A stretch of 64,000 bases of DNA from Caulobacteraceae bacterium. GTDB taxonomy: Bacteria > Pseudomonadota > Alphaproteobacteria > Caulobacterales > Caulobacteraceae. Below, piece by piece: positions 44,212 to 54,346 of the stretch. The stretch spans positions 23,737 through 87,736 of the forward strand of contig CANGCO010000003.1 in NCBI GenBank assembly GCA_947452365.1, given 5' to 3'. Made by a program: the position numbers and the translations under genes. The notes below the pieces were generated by a model. That model was not told the origin of the DNA. It saw only the letters and a program-made list of their open reading frames with translations, and made no database searches. How positions within the stretch are numbered: the stretch's first letter is position 1; every line of letters starts with the position of its first letter.

Positions 44212-45537
44212 CTAAAGATTATCGCGCAGCCAGGCGGCGATCTTGGTTAAGGGACTGGCAGAGGGGTCCACTGCGCGCGATCCTTTTTGCACACCGGCCA
44301 GGACCCGGCTCGACACCGCTTCGCGCGGGCCAAAGGCGGCACGGTGCAGAACGCCTGCCGCTGCGCAAAAGGCTGGACCGGATGCGGAATCGGCTAGGTG
44401 CGGCACGCGGCGTGGGCGCCCCAGACGCACCGGCCGGTCAAAAATTCGCACAGCGACCTCGCGCACCCCCGCCAATTGGCTAGCGCCGCCGGTCAGAACA
44501 ATCCCAGCCCCGGTCTCAATGACAATATCGGCTGCCTTGAGCCGTTCGCGCAGCAGTTCGAGGGTTTCCTCAACCCGAGGTGCAATAATACCCTTGAGCA
44601 TAGAGCGCGGCGCAACCACCGGCCCGGCCCCTGGATCATCGCCGCGGGGTGGCGCCTCAATCATTTCGCGGTCTTCATTGGCACTGGCAATCGCAGAGCC
44701 GTGCAGGGTCTTGATGCGTTCAGCCCCAGCAATCGAGGTCGATAGGCCCCGGGCAATATCATTGGTCACATGTGAGCCGCCCACGGCAAGCGAGCCGACA
44801 TACACCAAGGAGCCTTGGGAAAATACGGCAACAGAGGTCGATCCCCCACCCATATCGATGCAGACACAGCCCAGATTCATCTCGTCTTCTTCCAAGGCCG
44901 CTAGGGCCGTGGCGAAGGGAGCGGCGACAATTCCCTCAAATTGAAGATGGGCGCGCTCGATACAGTGGCTCAAGATCTGAAAAGCGGTCTCATCAATCGT
45001 CACCACCAACAGTTCCAGCCCGAGCACCCGTCCGGTCATCAGACGGGGATCGCGAATACTGCGCAAACTGTCGACCGACCAGGCGATTGGTAATAAATGG
45101 ATCGGCCTGCGGCCCTGAATTCGCACCTGCCCCAGCGCGGCATTGATGGCGCGCGACAAGTCATTATCCGAAATAGGCCGCGCGCCCAGAGAAACCTGGG
45201 TGCGTATACGATGACTGTTAAGCTGTCCGCCCGATGTGGTGACGGTGACGCCTTGAATATTCAGGCCTGCCATGGTCTCGGCCCGCTCAACGGCCTGGGC
45301 AATCGACTGGGTGGCTTCATCCAGATTGACGATAGATCCGGCGCGCACGCCGCGGGACTGCACATGACCAACGCCCACCGTCTGAAGCGTGCGCTCTTCA
45401 CGGCGGATACCGTCCGCCTTCATGATAAAACAGGTCACTTTGGACGCACCAAGGTCCACCGCCGCGATAACGGGCTGACGGTTGCTTAGGACTTTCAGCC
45501 CTTCCTTGGCCTGACGGCGCTCCTCTAGTCGCGACAT
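44212..45537 (-). CDS. ftsA: Cell division protein FtsA
   Basis: This actin-like ATPase tethers FtsZ to the membrane and recruits late division proteins. The 441-residue protein has the phosphate-1 loop 'AAVDLGASKVTCFIM' near residue 25, the SHS2 (1C) domain insertion, 'CVCIDMGGGSTSVAVF' (phosphate 2) and 'GIVLTGGASQLAGV' (adenosine motif). The C-terminal 'PLTKIAAWLRDNL' forms the amphipathic membrane-targeting helix. The ATG lies 26 bases after the ftsQ stop. Confidence 0.97.
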   Translation of the reverse strand: MSRLEERRQAKEGLKVLSNRQPVIAAVDLGASKVTCFIMKADGIRREERTLQTVGVGHVQSRGVRAGSIVNLDEATQSIAQAVERAETMAGLNIQGVTVTTSGGQLNSHRIRTQVSLGARPISDNDLSRAINAALGQVRIQGRRPIHLLPIAWSVDSLRSIRDPRLMTGRVLGLELLVVTIDETAFQILSHCIERAHLQFEGIVAAPFATALAALEEDEMNLGCVCIDMGGGSTSVAVFSQGSLVYVGSLAVGGSHVTNDIARGLSTSIAGAERIKTLHGSAIASANEDREMIEAPPRGDDPGAGPVVAPRSMLKGIIAPRVEETLELLRERLKAADIVIETGAGIVLTGGASQLAGVREVAVRIFDRPVRLGRPRRVPHLADSASGPAFCAAAGVLHRAAFGPREAVSSRVLAGVQKGSRAVDPSASPLTKIAAWLRDNL

Positions 45538-45563
45538 TCTGTCGATTTCCTACCCCGTTTTCC

Positions 45564-46481
45564 TCACGTTCCGGCGGGAGCAATTTTATTGCCCCCGTCA
45601 TAGCGCGGCCTAACCACCAGCATGGTTGGGTCCCTCAGATCCAGCCGCGCCAGACCGAGGTCCAGCAGTCTGGAACTCTTATCCAACCGGTCCAGTTGCG
45701 CCAAGGCCTCAGCCTCGCCCGCCGCAGGCAATTGGATCAGACTGCCATCTTTCAATTTTAAGTCCCAACGTCGGCCATCGACCCGTACCATGGCTTCCAG
45801 TCGGCCGGCGAGCCTAGGCCTAGACAGGATTAGGGGCACAAGGCTAGGGGCGGCCAGATCGGCTCCGTCACCAACCACGAGCGGCAAGCCGCCAAATCCA
45901 GCGGCATTGGCCTCGACTATAACCCTGCCCTGGGCATCGATCACGCGGTTAACGCCCTGGTGCTGCCAGACCGCTAGGCGCGGCCGCTCAACCACCGACA
46001 CCACCACCGTATCTGGCAAGAGCCGCACCACCTTGACCTGGCTGACCCAGCCCACCTGCTCGACCGATGTGCGTACAGCCGCCAGATCAATACCCAATAT
46101 AGGCAGGCCCGGGCGCAGATTGCTGGCCCGCAATATGTCTTGCTGCGAAGGAGCCGAGGCCCCGACCACTTGAATGTTTTGGACCTTAAAGCCCCAGACT
46201 GCGGTCTGATCGATCATCTGCTGATGGACCGCTTGACCCATTTTTTGTGGACGATCACCGGTAACGGCCACCAAGAGCACAGCGGAGGCTATGACGCCTA
46301 GGGCAATGCCAAGCGCTGGACCGGTGGAGATATTGGTATTGCGCGCGGCGGCCAGCTTGCCAATCGCGCGAGCCTTGCTGGCTGCGCCCTTGGGCGCAGA
46401 CCTTGGCAGGACAGGTGAGGTCTTGGGCTTGGGACTAGCGATCTGCGTGCGACCCTGCCCCTCCCTTACGCCCGTCGCCAT
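45564..46481 (-). CDS. ftsQ: Cell division protein FtsQ
   Basis: This bitopic divisome protein has about 305 residues, with a basic Pro/Ala-rich cytoplasmic tail and one transmembrane helix (about residues 56-76, [20 protein letters not shown]). A POTRA domain follows ('[25 protein letters not shown]'), then the FtsQ beta domain with '[28 protein letters not shown]'. It bridges early and late division proteins. The start overlaps the ddl 3' end by about 47 bases; the ATG at 46481 follows GGAGCAGG. Confidence 0.94.
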   Translation of the reverse strand: MATGVREGQGRTQIASPKPKTSPVLPRSAPKGAASKARAIGKLAAARNTNISTGPALGIALGVIASAVLLVAVTGDRPQKMGQAVHQQMIDQTAVWGFKVQNIQVVGASAPSQQDILRASNLRPGLPILGIDLAAVRTSVEQVGWVSQVKVVRLLPDTVVVSVVERPRLAVWQHQGVNRVIDAQGRVIVEANAAGFGGLPLVVGDGADLAAPSLVPLILSRPRLAGRLEAMVRVDGRRWDLKLKDGSLIQLPAAGEAEALAQLDRLDKSSRLLDLGLARLDLRDPTMLVVRPRYDGGNKIAPAGT

Positions 46482-47394
46482 CAACCTGCTCCACCATCCA
46501 CAAGATCAAATCATCAAAGCCAATGCCCATAAAGGCCGCCTGCTCAGGTGCAAGCGAGGTCGGGGTCATTCCGGGCTGGGTATTGACCTCTAATAAGACC
46601 AAAAGATCGTTAACGTTATCATAACGAAAATCACTGCGGGTCAGGCCCTTACAGCCCAAGGCCTTGTGCGCCAGCTCAGCCATGCGCAGGGCGCGGTCAA
46701 AAACCGCTTGTGGCATAAGGGCTGGCACCTTGTGGATCGATCCGCCCTCGCCGTATTTGGCGTCATAGTCATAAAAGCCCGTCTGCGAAACAATATCGGT
46801 CACGGTTAAGGCGCGGTCGCCCATTACGGCAACGGCTAGCTCTTGTCCGGCAATATAGGGCTCAACCATGACCTCCTCGCCAAAATGCCAGTCGGGGGCG
46901 ATCACGGCCTGGGGCGGGCTATTGGCGCCCTCAAAAACCAGGAAAACCCCGACCGACGAGCCCTCGGCATTGGGCTTGACCACATAGGGCGGGGCCAGCA
47001 CATGGGCCTTGGCCACGTCAAAGCGGTTATAGAGGCCCCCGCCGGGCACGGTCACACCCGCCGCTGCCAAGACCGCCTTGGCCTTGGCCTTATCCATGGC
47101 CAGAGCAGAAGCCAAGACGCCGGAATGGGTATAGGCAAGGCCAAGGGTCTCCAACACACCCTGGACACAGCCGTCCTCTCCCCAGGCCCCATGCAGGGCG
47201 TTAAACACCAGATCAGGCTTGAGGCCGCTCAGGACCTGGGCCACATCCCGCCCCGCATCGATGCGCGCCACGCTTGCGCCCAGACGCTCCAGCGCATCGG
47301 CACATTCACGGCCCGACACCAGCGAGACTTCGCGCTCTGACGACAATCCTCCCATCAGCACGGCAATGTGTCGGCCAGATAGGGGAAGGCTCAT
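46435..47394 (-). CDS. ddl: D-alanine--D-alanine ligase
   Basis: This ATP-grasp ligase makes the D-Ala-D-Ala used by MurF. The 319-residue protein has '[17 protein letters not shown]' at the N-terminus, '[15 protein letters not shown]', '[13 protein letters not shown]' (ATP-grasp), and '[19 protein letters not shown]' with the metal-binding Asn/Glu. The ATG at 47394 with GGAG upstream matches the family; the ORF-track extension is an artefact. The M28 peptidase gene lies 31 bases upstream. Confidence 0.96.
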   Translation of the reverse strand: MSLPLSGRHIAVLMGGLSSEREVSLVSGRECADALERLGASVARIDAGRDVAQVLSGLKPDLVFNALHGAWGEDGCVQGVLETLGLAYTHSGVLASALAMDKAKAKAVLAAAGVTVPGGGLYNRFDVAKAHVLAPPYVVKPNAEGSSVGVFLVFEGANSPPQAVIAPDWHFGEEVMVEPYIAGQELAVAVMGDRALTVTDIVSQTGFYDYDAKYGEGGSIHKVPALMPQAVFDRALRMAELAHKALGCKGLTRSDFRYDNVNDLLVLLEVNTQPGMTPTSLAPEQAAFMGIGFDDLILWMVEQVDGDGRKGGAGSHADR

Positions 47395-47425
47395 AGGCTT
47401 GGCTCCAACAGGCAAGGATTCAATT

Positions 47426-48823
47426 TCATTTGGCCGGGGCGCGGAAGCTGGCGGCGCTGTCGGCGGCCATCCAGGCCAGGGCTGACCAGACCGCGACATT
47501 TTGGTCCAATTCGTTGGCCTTAACCTTATCCAGCGTATCATCGGGCGTATGATGCCAGTCAAAATAGTCCAGACCATTTTGGCGCAGGCTGGCAACAGGC
47601 ATGCCAAGCTCGGCCATTTCCTCGACATCCGCCCCGCCGCTGACCGCGTCTTGACGATCATAGACTACGCCCGCAGGCCCAAGGACGCGCATCAGGGCCT
47701 CGGCAAAACCCTCACCGCCCTTGGTCTTGGGCAGGCCAATTTTGAGAACGGGTCCCGCCCCAAAATCGCTTTCGCTGGCAAGGACATGGTTGGCCACTTC
47801 GGGCCCATGGACCTTGGCAAAAGCCTCGCCCGCCTTACCGATTTCCTCGGCACCCCAAAGCACGACCCGTACAGTGCGGCGCGGGCGGAGCGGTTGGTCG
47901 AGGATCAGCTTACCGGCGGCCATGGTGATGGCCACGCCCGCCCCGTCATCAATGGCGCCGGTGCCGAGATCCCAAGAATCCAGATGGCCGCCAATCAGTA
48001 CAACCTCTTGCGGCGCCTCGCGGCCGGTAATCTCACCCACGACAGTGCGGGCCTCAAGCTCTGGGCCAAAGGTCGGGGTCAGCAGCATCTTGACCGTAAT
48101 GGGCACGCCGCGCGCCAGCATGTGCTCAAGCAAATCGGCATCCGGATTGGATAGGGCGGCGGCCGGGATCTTGGGCGCAGCGGGATCATAGGCCATGGTC
48201 CCGGTATGCGGCACACGGTGACTGTCCGTGCCCAAGGAGCGCAGCATATAGCCCACGGCCCCGCGCTTAGCCGCCTCTGAGGCCCCGGCCCCGCGTATGC
48301 GGTAGCCCGCGCCATAGCCAGCGCCGTCCTGGGCGCGGATAATCCGCTCGGTCACCACAACAATCTTGCCGGTCAAGGACCCGGGGGCCTGGGCCAGCAG
48401 GTCGTCATAGCGCTTGAACAAAACGACCGGCGCACTCAAGCCCGCAGCCGGGGTCGCCACCGATCCGCCCAGCGCTGTAATCACCAGTTTTTGCGGAAAG
48501 GGCGCGGTAACCTCGGCCGTTTCCGCGCCGCGCTTCCAGCCCGGCACCTTAAAGCTTTCGACCGTGACCTTGTCATAGCCCAGCGCCTTCATCCGTGCTG
48601 CGCCCCAATCAGCGGCGCGCAAAAGGGCCGTACTCCCCGCCGGGCGCGCACCAATCTCGGTCGTTAGGGATTCGAGTATGTCATAGGCCCCAGAGCCCTT
48701 AAGGGCGGTATCGCGCAATTGACTGGCTACGGCTTCTTGCTTGGCAAACGGCGCATCGGCGGCGTGGGCCAGCGGTGCGGCAAGGATCAGGCCAAGGGCG
48801 AGGACAAGGGACTTTGGCAACAT
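47426..48823 (-). CDS. Secreted M28 family zinc metallopeptidase
   Basis: The roughly 465-residue protein has a signal peptide ([23 protein letters not shown]), a protease-associated (PA) domain-like insert (about residues 120-240) and an M28 aminopeptidase/carboxypeptidase Q-type catalytic domain. Metal ligands are visible: [19 protein letters not shown] (H and bridging D), GAEEIG (catalytic and ligand E), SDFG and [11 protein letters not shown]. It should remove N-terminal or dipeptide residues in the periplasm. The ATG at 48823 is preferred because GGAG is nine bases upstream; an ATG at 48841 overlapping the murB stop is an alternative. It is not a usual member of the division cluster. Confidence 0.88.
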   Translation of the reverse strand: MLPKSLVLALGLILAAPLAHAADAPFAKQEAVASQLRDTALKGSGAYDILESLTTEIGARPAGSTALLRAADWGAARMKALGYDKVTVESFKVPGWKRGAETAEVTAPFPQKLVITALGGSVATPAAGLSAPVVLFKRYDDLLAQAPGSLTGKIVVVTERIIRAQDGAGYGAGYRIRGAGASEAAKRGAVGYMLRSLGTDSHRVPHTGTMAYDPAAPKIPAAALSNPDADLLEHMLARGVPITVKMLLTPTFGPELEARTVVGEITGREAPQEVVLIGGHLDSWDLGTGAIDDGAGVAITMAAGKLILDQPLRPRRTVRVVLWGAEEIGKAGEAFAKVHGPEVANHVLASESDFGAGPVLKIGLPKTKGGEGFAEALMRVLGPAGVVYDRQDAVSGGADVEEMAELGMPVASLRQNGLDYFDWHHTPDDTLDKVKANELDQNVAVWSALAWMAADSAASFRAPAK

Positions 48824-48837
48824 GGCAGGCGCTCCAT

Positions 48838-49752
48838 TCATGACGACACGCCGGGGCGGCCAATGCGTTTGATTTCCCAGTCTAGCGAGATTCCGGTCTG
48901 CGCCAGCACATCGGCGCGTACCGCCTCGCCTAGACCTTCCAGATCGGCTGCAGTCGCCGCGCCGGTATTGATCAAGAAATTGGCGTGTAGGGGCGAGAAC
49001 ATGGCCCCGCCAAATGGCTTGCCGCGCCAACCGGCCTCATCGACCAGTTTCCAGGCGCTGTGGCCGTCTGGGTTTTTAAAGGTTGAGCCGCCGGTCTTTT
49101 CACGGATCGGTTGGCTTTGCTCACGTCGCTCGGTGATTGCGTCCATCCGCTCCAGCACGGCCTCCGGGGCATCGGGCGCGCCTGCAAACAAGGCCCCCGT
49201 AAAAATCAGCCCACCACCTGCCGCCGCTGCACTGCGCCTATAAGAAAACCCCATGTCTTGATTGGTCAGGGTTACAGGCTCCCCCGCCCGGTTAAGGGCA
49301 TAGGCCTCAACCAGCACGTCCTTGGTCTCGGCCCCATAGCAGCCCGCATTCATCCTACAGGCCCCGCCGATCGCCCCGGGCACACCCCGGAAAAACTCAA
49401 GGCCGGCAATACCAGCCTGGGCCGCCGCCTTGGCAAGGCTCGCATCCAGCACGGCCGCACCGGCATAAATCTGGTTATCACCGCGCGGCTCAATCGCGGC
49501 AAACCCCTTGCCGAGCCGGATCACCACCCCCTCGATGCCGCCATCGCGCACCAAAAGGTTGGAGCCAACCCCTATGGCCGTGACCGGAACCGCGGGATCA
49601 AGCGCCTTGAGAAACGCGGCCAAGTCATCGGCGTCTTCTGGCAAGAATAAGACATCCGCCGGACCGCCAACCCTTAGCCAGGTAAACGGGGCCAAGGGTT
49701 CATTGCGCGCTATTCGCCCGCGCACAGCGGGCAGGTGATCATGCCAGCCCAT
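48838..49752 (-). CDS. murB: UDP-N-acetylenolpyruvoylglucosamine reductase
   Basis: This FAD enzyme makes UDP-MurNAc. The 304-residue protein has '[26 protein letters not shown]' (FAD domain) and '[22 protein letters not shown]'. '[24 protein letters not shown]' and '[10 protein letters not shown]', with the catalytic serine, follow, then '[30 protein letters not shown]'. The short type I/II boundary cannot be judged further. The ATG at 49752 has a GAG eight bases before it; a GTG six bases upstream is the ORF-track start. It follows murC within ten bases. Confidence 0.97.
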   Translation of the reverse strand: MGWHDHLPAVRGRIARNEPLAPFTWLRVGGPADVLFLPEDADDLAAFLKALDPAVPVTAIGVGSNLLVRDGGIEGVVIRLGKGFAAIEPRGDNQIYAGAAVLDASLAKAAAQAGIAGLEFFRGVPGAIGGACRMNAGCYGAETKDVLVEAYALNRAGEPVTLTNQDMGFSYRRSAAAAGGGLIFTGALFAGAPDAPEAVLERMDAITERREQSQPIREKTGGSTFKNPDGHSAWKLVDEAGWRGKPFGGAMFSPLHANFLINTGAATAADLEGLGEAVRADVLAQTGISLDWEIKRIGRPGVSS

Positions 49753-49761
49753 GATCACGGC

Positions 49762-51171
49762 TCAAGCCAAGGCTTCCAATTGTCCCGGCAGGGCATAGGC
49801 CCAGCTGGTAATATCCCCGGCACCCAAGAGGACCACCAGATCACCAGACACGGTCTCCTTGGCCACCATACCCGCCAGATCGGCTGGGCTGGTCAGGGCC
49901 AGAACCCTGCGGTGGCCATAGCGGCCTAGGCCCTCGACCAGGGCGTCGCGGTCAAATCCAGCAATCGGGGCTTCACCGGCGGTATAGACATCGGCGACAA
50001 TCACCACATCGGCATCGTTAAAACAGCTGCAGAAATCGGCAAATAGATCGCGCAGGCGCGTATAGCGGTGCGGCTGGACCACGGCCACCACCTTGCCCAG
50101 GCTGACGGCGCGGGCGGCCTTGAGCACGGACGAAATCTCGACTGGGTGATGGCCATAATCATCAATGACCCGAACGCCCTTGGCCACGCCCGTGGTGGTA
50201 AAGCGCCGCTTGACCCCGCCAAAGCCGGTCAGGCCCGCGCGGATCGCCTCATCCGTCACGCCCAGTTCGCGGGCCACGGCAATGGCGGCCAGGGCATTGG
50301 CCACATTGTGATCACCGGCCATGGGCAGGTGCAGATCAATCAGGCTGGTGACCGTCCCGTCGCGCGGCGAGAACTTGACATCAAACCGCGCGCCCTCTGG
50401 GCCCATAGTGACATTGGTTGCCCGCACCTCGGCCTGGGGGTTAACGCCATAGGTCACAAGCCGCCGGTTCTCGACCTTGGACGCTAGGGCCTGGACCTCT
50501 GGATGATCCAGACAGATGGCGGCAAAGCCATAAAACGGGATGTTTTCGACAAAGTCCTCAAACGCCTTTTTGACCGCGTCAAAATCGCCGTAATGATCCA
50601 GATGCTCAGGATCAATATTGGTCACAACCGCCACGGTGGATTTCAGCTTTAGGAAGGTGCCGTCGCTCTCATCGGCCTCGACCACGATCCAGTCGCCCTC
50701 GCCGACCTTGGCATTGGTGCCATAGGCATTAATGATGCCGCCATTGACCACGGTCGGATCCAATCCGCCGGCATCCAATAGGGCCGCAATCATAGAGGTG
50801 GTGGTGGTCTTGCCATGGGTGCCGCCCACAGCCACCGAGAACTGCAAACGCATCAGCTCGGCCAGCATTTCAGCCCGGCGCACCAGGGGCAGGCGCTTGG
50901 CCCGGCCCGCGACCATTTCGGGATTATCGGCCTTGACTGCTGTCGAATATACAACCGCCGAAGCGCCCTCAACATGGGCTGCATCATGGCCAATAAAGAT
51001 CTTGGCCCCCAGCTTTTCCAGCCGCTCAGTATTGGCACTGGCCTTGGCATCCGAGCCCTGAACCACATAGCCAATACGCAACATGATCTCGGCAATGCCG
51101 CTCATGCCTATGCCCCCTATGCCAATAAAATGCACGGGACCAAGGGCGAAGGGGACGGGGCGTCTGTTCAT
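49762..51171 (-). CDS. murC: UDP-N-acetylmuramate--L-alanine ligase
   Basis: This is the first Mur ligase, adding L-Ala to UDP-MurNAc. The 469-residue protein has '[18 protein letters not shown]' (UDP-binding Rossmann loop), the ATP loop '[14 protein letters not shown]' near residue 115, '[13 protein letters not shown]', the central '[12 protein letters not shown]' and '[15 protein letters not shown]', all typical for MurC. It is separated from its usual upstream neighbour murG by about 900 bases containing the toxin-antitoxin pair; the gap to the toxin stop is 57 bases. Confidence 0.98.
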   Translation of the reverse strand: MNRRPVPFALGPVHFIGIGGIGMSGIAEIMLRIGYVVQGSDAKASANTERLEKLGAKIFIGHDAAHVEGASAVVYSTAVKADNPEMVAGRAKRLPLVRRAEMLAELMRLQFSVAVGGTHGKTTTTSMIAALLDAGGLDPTVVNGGIINAYGTNAKVGEGDWIVVEADESDGTFLKLKSTVAVVTNIDPEHLDHYGDFDAVKKAFEDFVENIPFYGFAAICLDHPEVQALASKVENRRLVTYGVNPQAEVRATNVTMGPEGARFDVKFSPRDGTVTSLIDLHLPMAGDHNVANALAAIAVARELGVTDEAIRAGLTGFGGVKRRFTTTGVAKGVRVIDDYGHHPVEISSVLKAARAVSLGKVVAVVQPHRYTRLRDLFADFCSCFNDADVVIVADVYTAGEAPIAGFDRDALVEGLGRYGHRRVLALTSPADLAGMVAKETVSGDLVVLLGAGDITSWAYALPGQLEALA

Positions 51172-51228
51172 GTTTCCATCGGTAAATGATTTGTTGCCCA
51201 GGGCAAAGGGGGTGTGCGCCCTTGGGGC

Positions 51229-51726
51229 CTAAGATCTTAAGATTGCCGCCACATATTTAAGCAGCACCATCAGGTGCCTAGGATCAGAGGGTGAGGCTAT
51301 AAAATCGAAATGCTGGTAAAACTGACGCGCGGCCTCATCTTTTGCATGGACGATCAGGGCGCGGATTCCGGCAATGTCGGCAGCATTCAGGGTCCTTTGA
51401 AAAGCATCCTTCAATAGACCCGCACCAAGGCCTTGGCCTTGTCGCCTGTGATCAATTGCCAACCGAGCCAGAACCATGACCGGCACGGGGTGGCGGGCAA
51501 GGCCATTGACCAAACGCTCGGGTGCATCCTCAAAGGCGACCTGACCCACCACCAGCATATAGTAGCCGATCGGCTCGGACCCATCGAGCGCGAGATAGGT
51601 TTGCGAGGCCCTAGCCATCTGTGCCTGCAAGGCATAGCGGATGAGAAAACGGTTCAGGGGCTCTTGGCCACAATCAAACCCCTCGACCGCATGGTGACGG
51701 CCCAGCTTTTCAATGCAAAGCCCCAT
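51229..51726 (-). CDS. GNAT acetyltransferase toxin, TacT-like
   Basis: This 165-residue GNAT protein belongs to the type of tRNA-acetylating toxins paired with DUF1778 antitoxins. Family features are 'FDCGQEPLNRFLIRYALQAQ' near the N-terminus, 'PVPVMVLARLAIDHRRQGQGLGAGLLKDA' (acetyl-CoA pyrophosphate loop RRQGQGLG) and 'DEAARQFYQHFDF', whose tyrosine is in the catalytic position. Such toxins acetylate charged tRNA and halt translation; that activity is assigned by family. Its ATG overlaps the antitoxin stop by one base. The pair sits inside the division/peptidoglycan operon. Confidence 0.88.
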   Translation of the reverse strand: MGLCIEKLGRHHAVEGFDCGQEPLNRFLIRYALQAQMARASQTYLALDGSEPIGYYMLVVGQVAFEDAPERLVNGLARHPVPVMVLARLAIDHRRQGQGLGAGLLKDAFQRTLNAADIAGIRALIVHAKDEAARQFYQHFDFIASPSDPRHLMVLLKYVAAILRS

Positions 51727-52016
51727 CAGGACGCTGGGTCGCTCTCAAACGGGCTATTGGCCGCAAACATCTTGGCCAGTCTGGGCATGGGCCGGGGCGA
51801 GGCGTCTAGGGCAGTCAGAAAGGCCTGCCATTGGTCTGCATAAAGACCAAAGCCTTGACGATCCGGCAAGGTCTCGGCCGCACGCGCCAGAGCGCTTTGC
51901 AACACAAATTCGCTGACCGAACACTGCAAAGCTAGGGCCGCAGCGCTCAAGGTCAGCTTGGCCTCACGGGTCAGGCGCAGATCAAGTTTTTCCGAACGGG
52001 TCAGGCTAACAGACAT
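51726..52016 (-). CDS. DUF1778 ribbon-helix-helix antitoxin, TacA-like
   Basis: The 96-residue protein has an N-terminal ribbon-helix-helix ('KLDLRLTREAKLTLSAAALALQCSVSEFVLQSALARA'), which binds DNA and autoregulates. A C-terminal tail ('WQAFLTALDASPRPMPRLAKMF') should wrap and neutralise the GNAT toxin. AGAGGAG precedes the ATG. The order antitoxin-toxin with a one-base overlap is the classic arrangement. The gene starts 54 bases after murG. Confidence 0.87.
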   Translation of the reverse strand: MSVSLTRSEKLDLRLTREAKLTLSAAALALQCSVSEFVLQSALARAAETLPDRQGFGLYADQWQAFLTALDASPRPMPRLAKMFAANSPFESDPAS

Positions 52017-52051
52017 GGCGCACTCCTCTGCACCAGGCTAGATTAAATGCC

Positions 52052-52067
52052 CGACATTGTTACGACA
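52052..52067 (-). promoter_or_regulatory. Repeat upstream of the antitoxin gene, possible operator
   Basis: Two direct copies of TGTCG (minus strand), 11 bases apart, lie 36-51 bases before the antitoxin ATG, and TTGT/ACAA symmetry is also present. Ribbon-helix-helix antitoxins bind short repeats near their promoter, so this could be the autoregulatory site. The -35/-10 elements nearby are weak. Confidence 0.3.
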
Positions 52068-52070
52068 AAC

Positions 52071-53156
52071 CTAGCCCGCCGTCTGTTCGACTAGGTCCGC
52101 CAATCGCTCGGCGGCATCGGGCAGGGCCACGCCATGGGCGGCCTTGGCCATGGCGCCCATGGCCGCCGGATCGCCCAATAGACCCTCTAGAGCCTTGGCC
52201 ATGACATCAATGGTCAGATCGTCCTCGGCCAAGACCAAGGCTGCGCCGACATCGCTGAGGAGCTTGGCATTGAAGGTCTGGTGGTCATCCATGGCGATTT
52301 TCAGCGGAATCAGGATGGAGGGTTTTCCAGCGACTGCCAGTTCGCTCACGGTCGAGGCCCCGGCCCGGCCAATCACCAGATGCGCCTTGGCCAGACGGCC
52401 CGCCATGTCGCGAAAAAAGGGTGCAATCTCAGCATCAACCAGGGCATTGGCATAGGCCTTGCGCGCCTCGTCCATCGATTCTGGCCGGGTTTGTTGCTGT
52501 ACCTTGAGGCGAAATCGCAAGGCCTCAGGCAGTTGCCCGATCGCTGCCGGGATCAATTCCGATAAGAGCCGGGCGCCCTGACTGCCGCCCGTCACGAGCA
52601 GGTGAATCTCGCCATCAGGTGCCTGATAGGCCAGATCGGCTAGGCCTCTAATTTCAGGGCGAACCGGATTGCCGACCACCACAGCCCTTGCCTGAACAGC
52701 GGGCACGGCCTTTTCAAGCGTCGGAAAGGCGCTGGCTATGGCCTGGACCCGCGGGGCCAAAAAGCGGTTGACCCGGCCAAGCACGGCATTTTGCTCATGG
52801 ATCATGGCGGGCCGTTTGGCCGACAGGGCGGCCAAAAGGGCTGGCAAGGATGGATACCCGCCAAAGCCAACCACGATGGCGGGCTCGATCACCTTGAACG
52901 CGGCCCTCGCCTGCAACACGCCTTGCAAGACGCTGACCCCCGCCCGCACCATGCCGACCGGATCACCGGGGCGATAGGTGGCCGCAGACAAGGCAATGCG
53001 CTTTTCGGCTGGAAACTTGTCGGCATAGGCCGCGCCGCGCTCGTCCGTGGCCAGCACAACCCGCCAGCCGCGACTGCTCAAGACCTCAGCAAGGGCCTGG
53101 GCCGGAAACATATGCCCGCCGGTTCCGCCCGCAGCAATAACGGCAATTTTTCTCAT
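52071..53156 (-). CDS. murG: Lipid II-forming N-acetylglucosaminyltransferase
   Basis: This peripheral inner-membrane glycosyltransferase adds GlcNAc to lipid I. The 361-residue protein has the N-terminal glycine-rich loop 'AAGGTGGHMFPAQALAEVL', 'VGFGGYPSLPALLAA' and 'HEQNAVLGRVNRFLA'. 'VTGGSQGARLLSELIP' and the UDP-GlcNAc site 'VIGRAGASTVSELAVAGKPSILIPL' complete the set. The ATG overlaps the ftsW stop by four bases. It is followed by the toxin-antitoxin pair rather than murC. Confidence 0.98.
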   Translation of the reverse strand: MRKIAVIAAGGTGGHMFPAQALAEVLSSRGWRVVLATDERGAAYADKFPAEKRIALSAATYRPGDPVGMVRAGVSVLQGVLQARAAFKVIEPAIVVGFGGYPSLPALLAALSAKRPAMIHEQNAVLGRVNRFLAPRVQAIASAFPTLEKAVPAVQARAVVVGNPVRPEIRGLADLAYQAPDGEIHLLVTGGSQGARLLSELIPAAIGQLPEALRFRLKVQQQTRPESMDEARKAYANALVDAEIAPFFRDMAGRLAKAHLVIGRAGASTVSELAVAGKPSILIPLKIAMDDHQTFNAKLLSDVGAALVLAEDDLTIDVMAKALEGLLGDPAAMGAMAKAAHGVALPDAAERLADLVEQTAG

Positions 53157-54328
53157 AAGGCGGGGCTTCCCTGACCATGCGGTTCGCTCTGGGCATAAGC
53201 ACCGGGCCTGCGCCGGGTCAAGGCCAGAGCAAGACCGAGCGTCAAGGCCATGCCAAACATGCTGGAGCCGCCATAGGACAGGAAGGGCAAGGTCATGCCC
53301 TTGGTCGGGATCAGGTTCAGGTTCACCGCAACATTGATCACGGCCTGCTCGCCTAGCAGCACAAACAGACCCGCCGCCGCAGCCTGCCCAAACGAGTCCG
53401 ACAGCTTCATGGCCTTGGAAAGCCCCCGCAACACGATATAGGCAAACAGGCCAATCAGGCCGAGTGAGAAGATCAGGCCATACTCCTCAGCGGCGACCGA
53501 ATAAATGAAATCAGTATGCAGGTCCGGCACATGGCGCTTCATCACGCCTTCACCTGGCCCAATGCCAAACAAGCCGCCATTGGCAATGGCTTCCATGGCG
53601 CGGTCGACCTGATGGGTGTCGGCACTGCCAGGATTTAGGAAACGGTCAAACCGGCTGGCAACATGGCTGAACATGAGATAACCGCCGCCAAGCAAAATCG
53701 CGGCTAACAAAGGTAAGAGCAAGATCCAAATAGTCGGCATCCCCGCAATCCAAAACACAATGGCAAAGGCCGAGGTAATCAGCATGGTCTGGCCAAAGTC
53801 CGGCTGGATGAGCAAAAGGATGCAGGACAAAAATAATAGCCCGCAGGCTATGGTGACGCCAGGAACACCCTGGCCCTTTTGACCTTCGGCAAACATCCAG
53901 GCTGCCAAAACAATCAAGCTTGGCTTCATCAGTTCAGACGGTTGCAGCGAAAACCCGCCCAATTGCAGCCAGCGGGTCGCGCCCTTGGCCGCATGCCCCA
54001 AAAATGGCAAGGCGATCATGATCAGGACAGCAACCAGATAAATGATCGCGCACGCGCGTTTTACCCCGCGCGGGGACAGGGTTGATACGGCCAGCACAAT
54101 CACGGCGCCCAATGCGGCAAATACCGACTGGCGCACGGCAAAATGGAACGGGTCGCTGATATTCATCCGCCCCGCAGCAGCCGGACTGGAGGTAAAGGAC
54201 AAGAGCACGCCCAGTACAATCAATAGTCCGGTCGCGCCCAGGAGCCAGCGGTCGGTGGTCCACCACCAATTGGCCAGGGCCGAACGGTCATCGCGGGAAA
54301 AGGCGTGGTATTGGCTCGGTGCCGTCAT
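53153..54328 (-). CDS. ftsW: Septal peptidoglycan polymerase FtsW (SEDS)
   Basis: This is a polytopic SEDS glycosyltransferase working with FtsI at the septum. The 391-residue protein has about ten membrane segments, 'GFSLQPSELMKPSLIVLAAW' in the conserved helix, 'LLIQPDFGQTMLI' with the catalytic-type aspartate, 'GIGPGEGVMKRHVPDLHTDFIYSVAAEEYG' in the large loop, and 'TKGMTLPFLSYGGSSM' near the end. It lies 18 bases after murD. Confidence 0.97.
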   Translation of the reverse strand: MTAPSQYHAFSRDDRSALANWWWTTDRWLLGATGLLIVLGVLLSFTSSPAAAGRMNISDPFHFAVRQSVFAALGAVIVLAVSTLSPRGVKRACAIIYLVAVLIMIALPFLGHAAKGATRWLQLGGFSLQPSELMKPSLIVLAAWMFAEGQKGQGVPGVTIACGLLFLSCILLLIQPDFGQTMLITSAFAIVFWIAGMPTIWILLLPLLAAILLGGGYLMFSHVASRFDRFLNPGSADTHQVDRAMEAIANGGLFGIGPGEGVMKRHVPDLHTDFIYSVAAEEYGLIFSLGLIGLFAYIVLRGLSKAMKLSDSFGQAAAAGLFVLLGEQAVINVAVNLNLIPTKGMTLPFLSYGGSSMFGMALTLGLALALTRRRPGAYAQSEPHGQGSPAL

Positions 54329-54346
54329 GCACAGGTCCCTTCCGCT

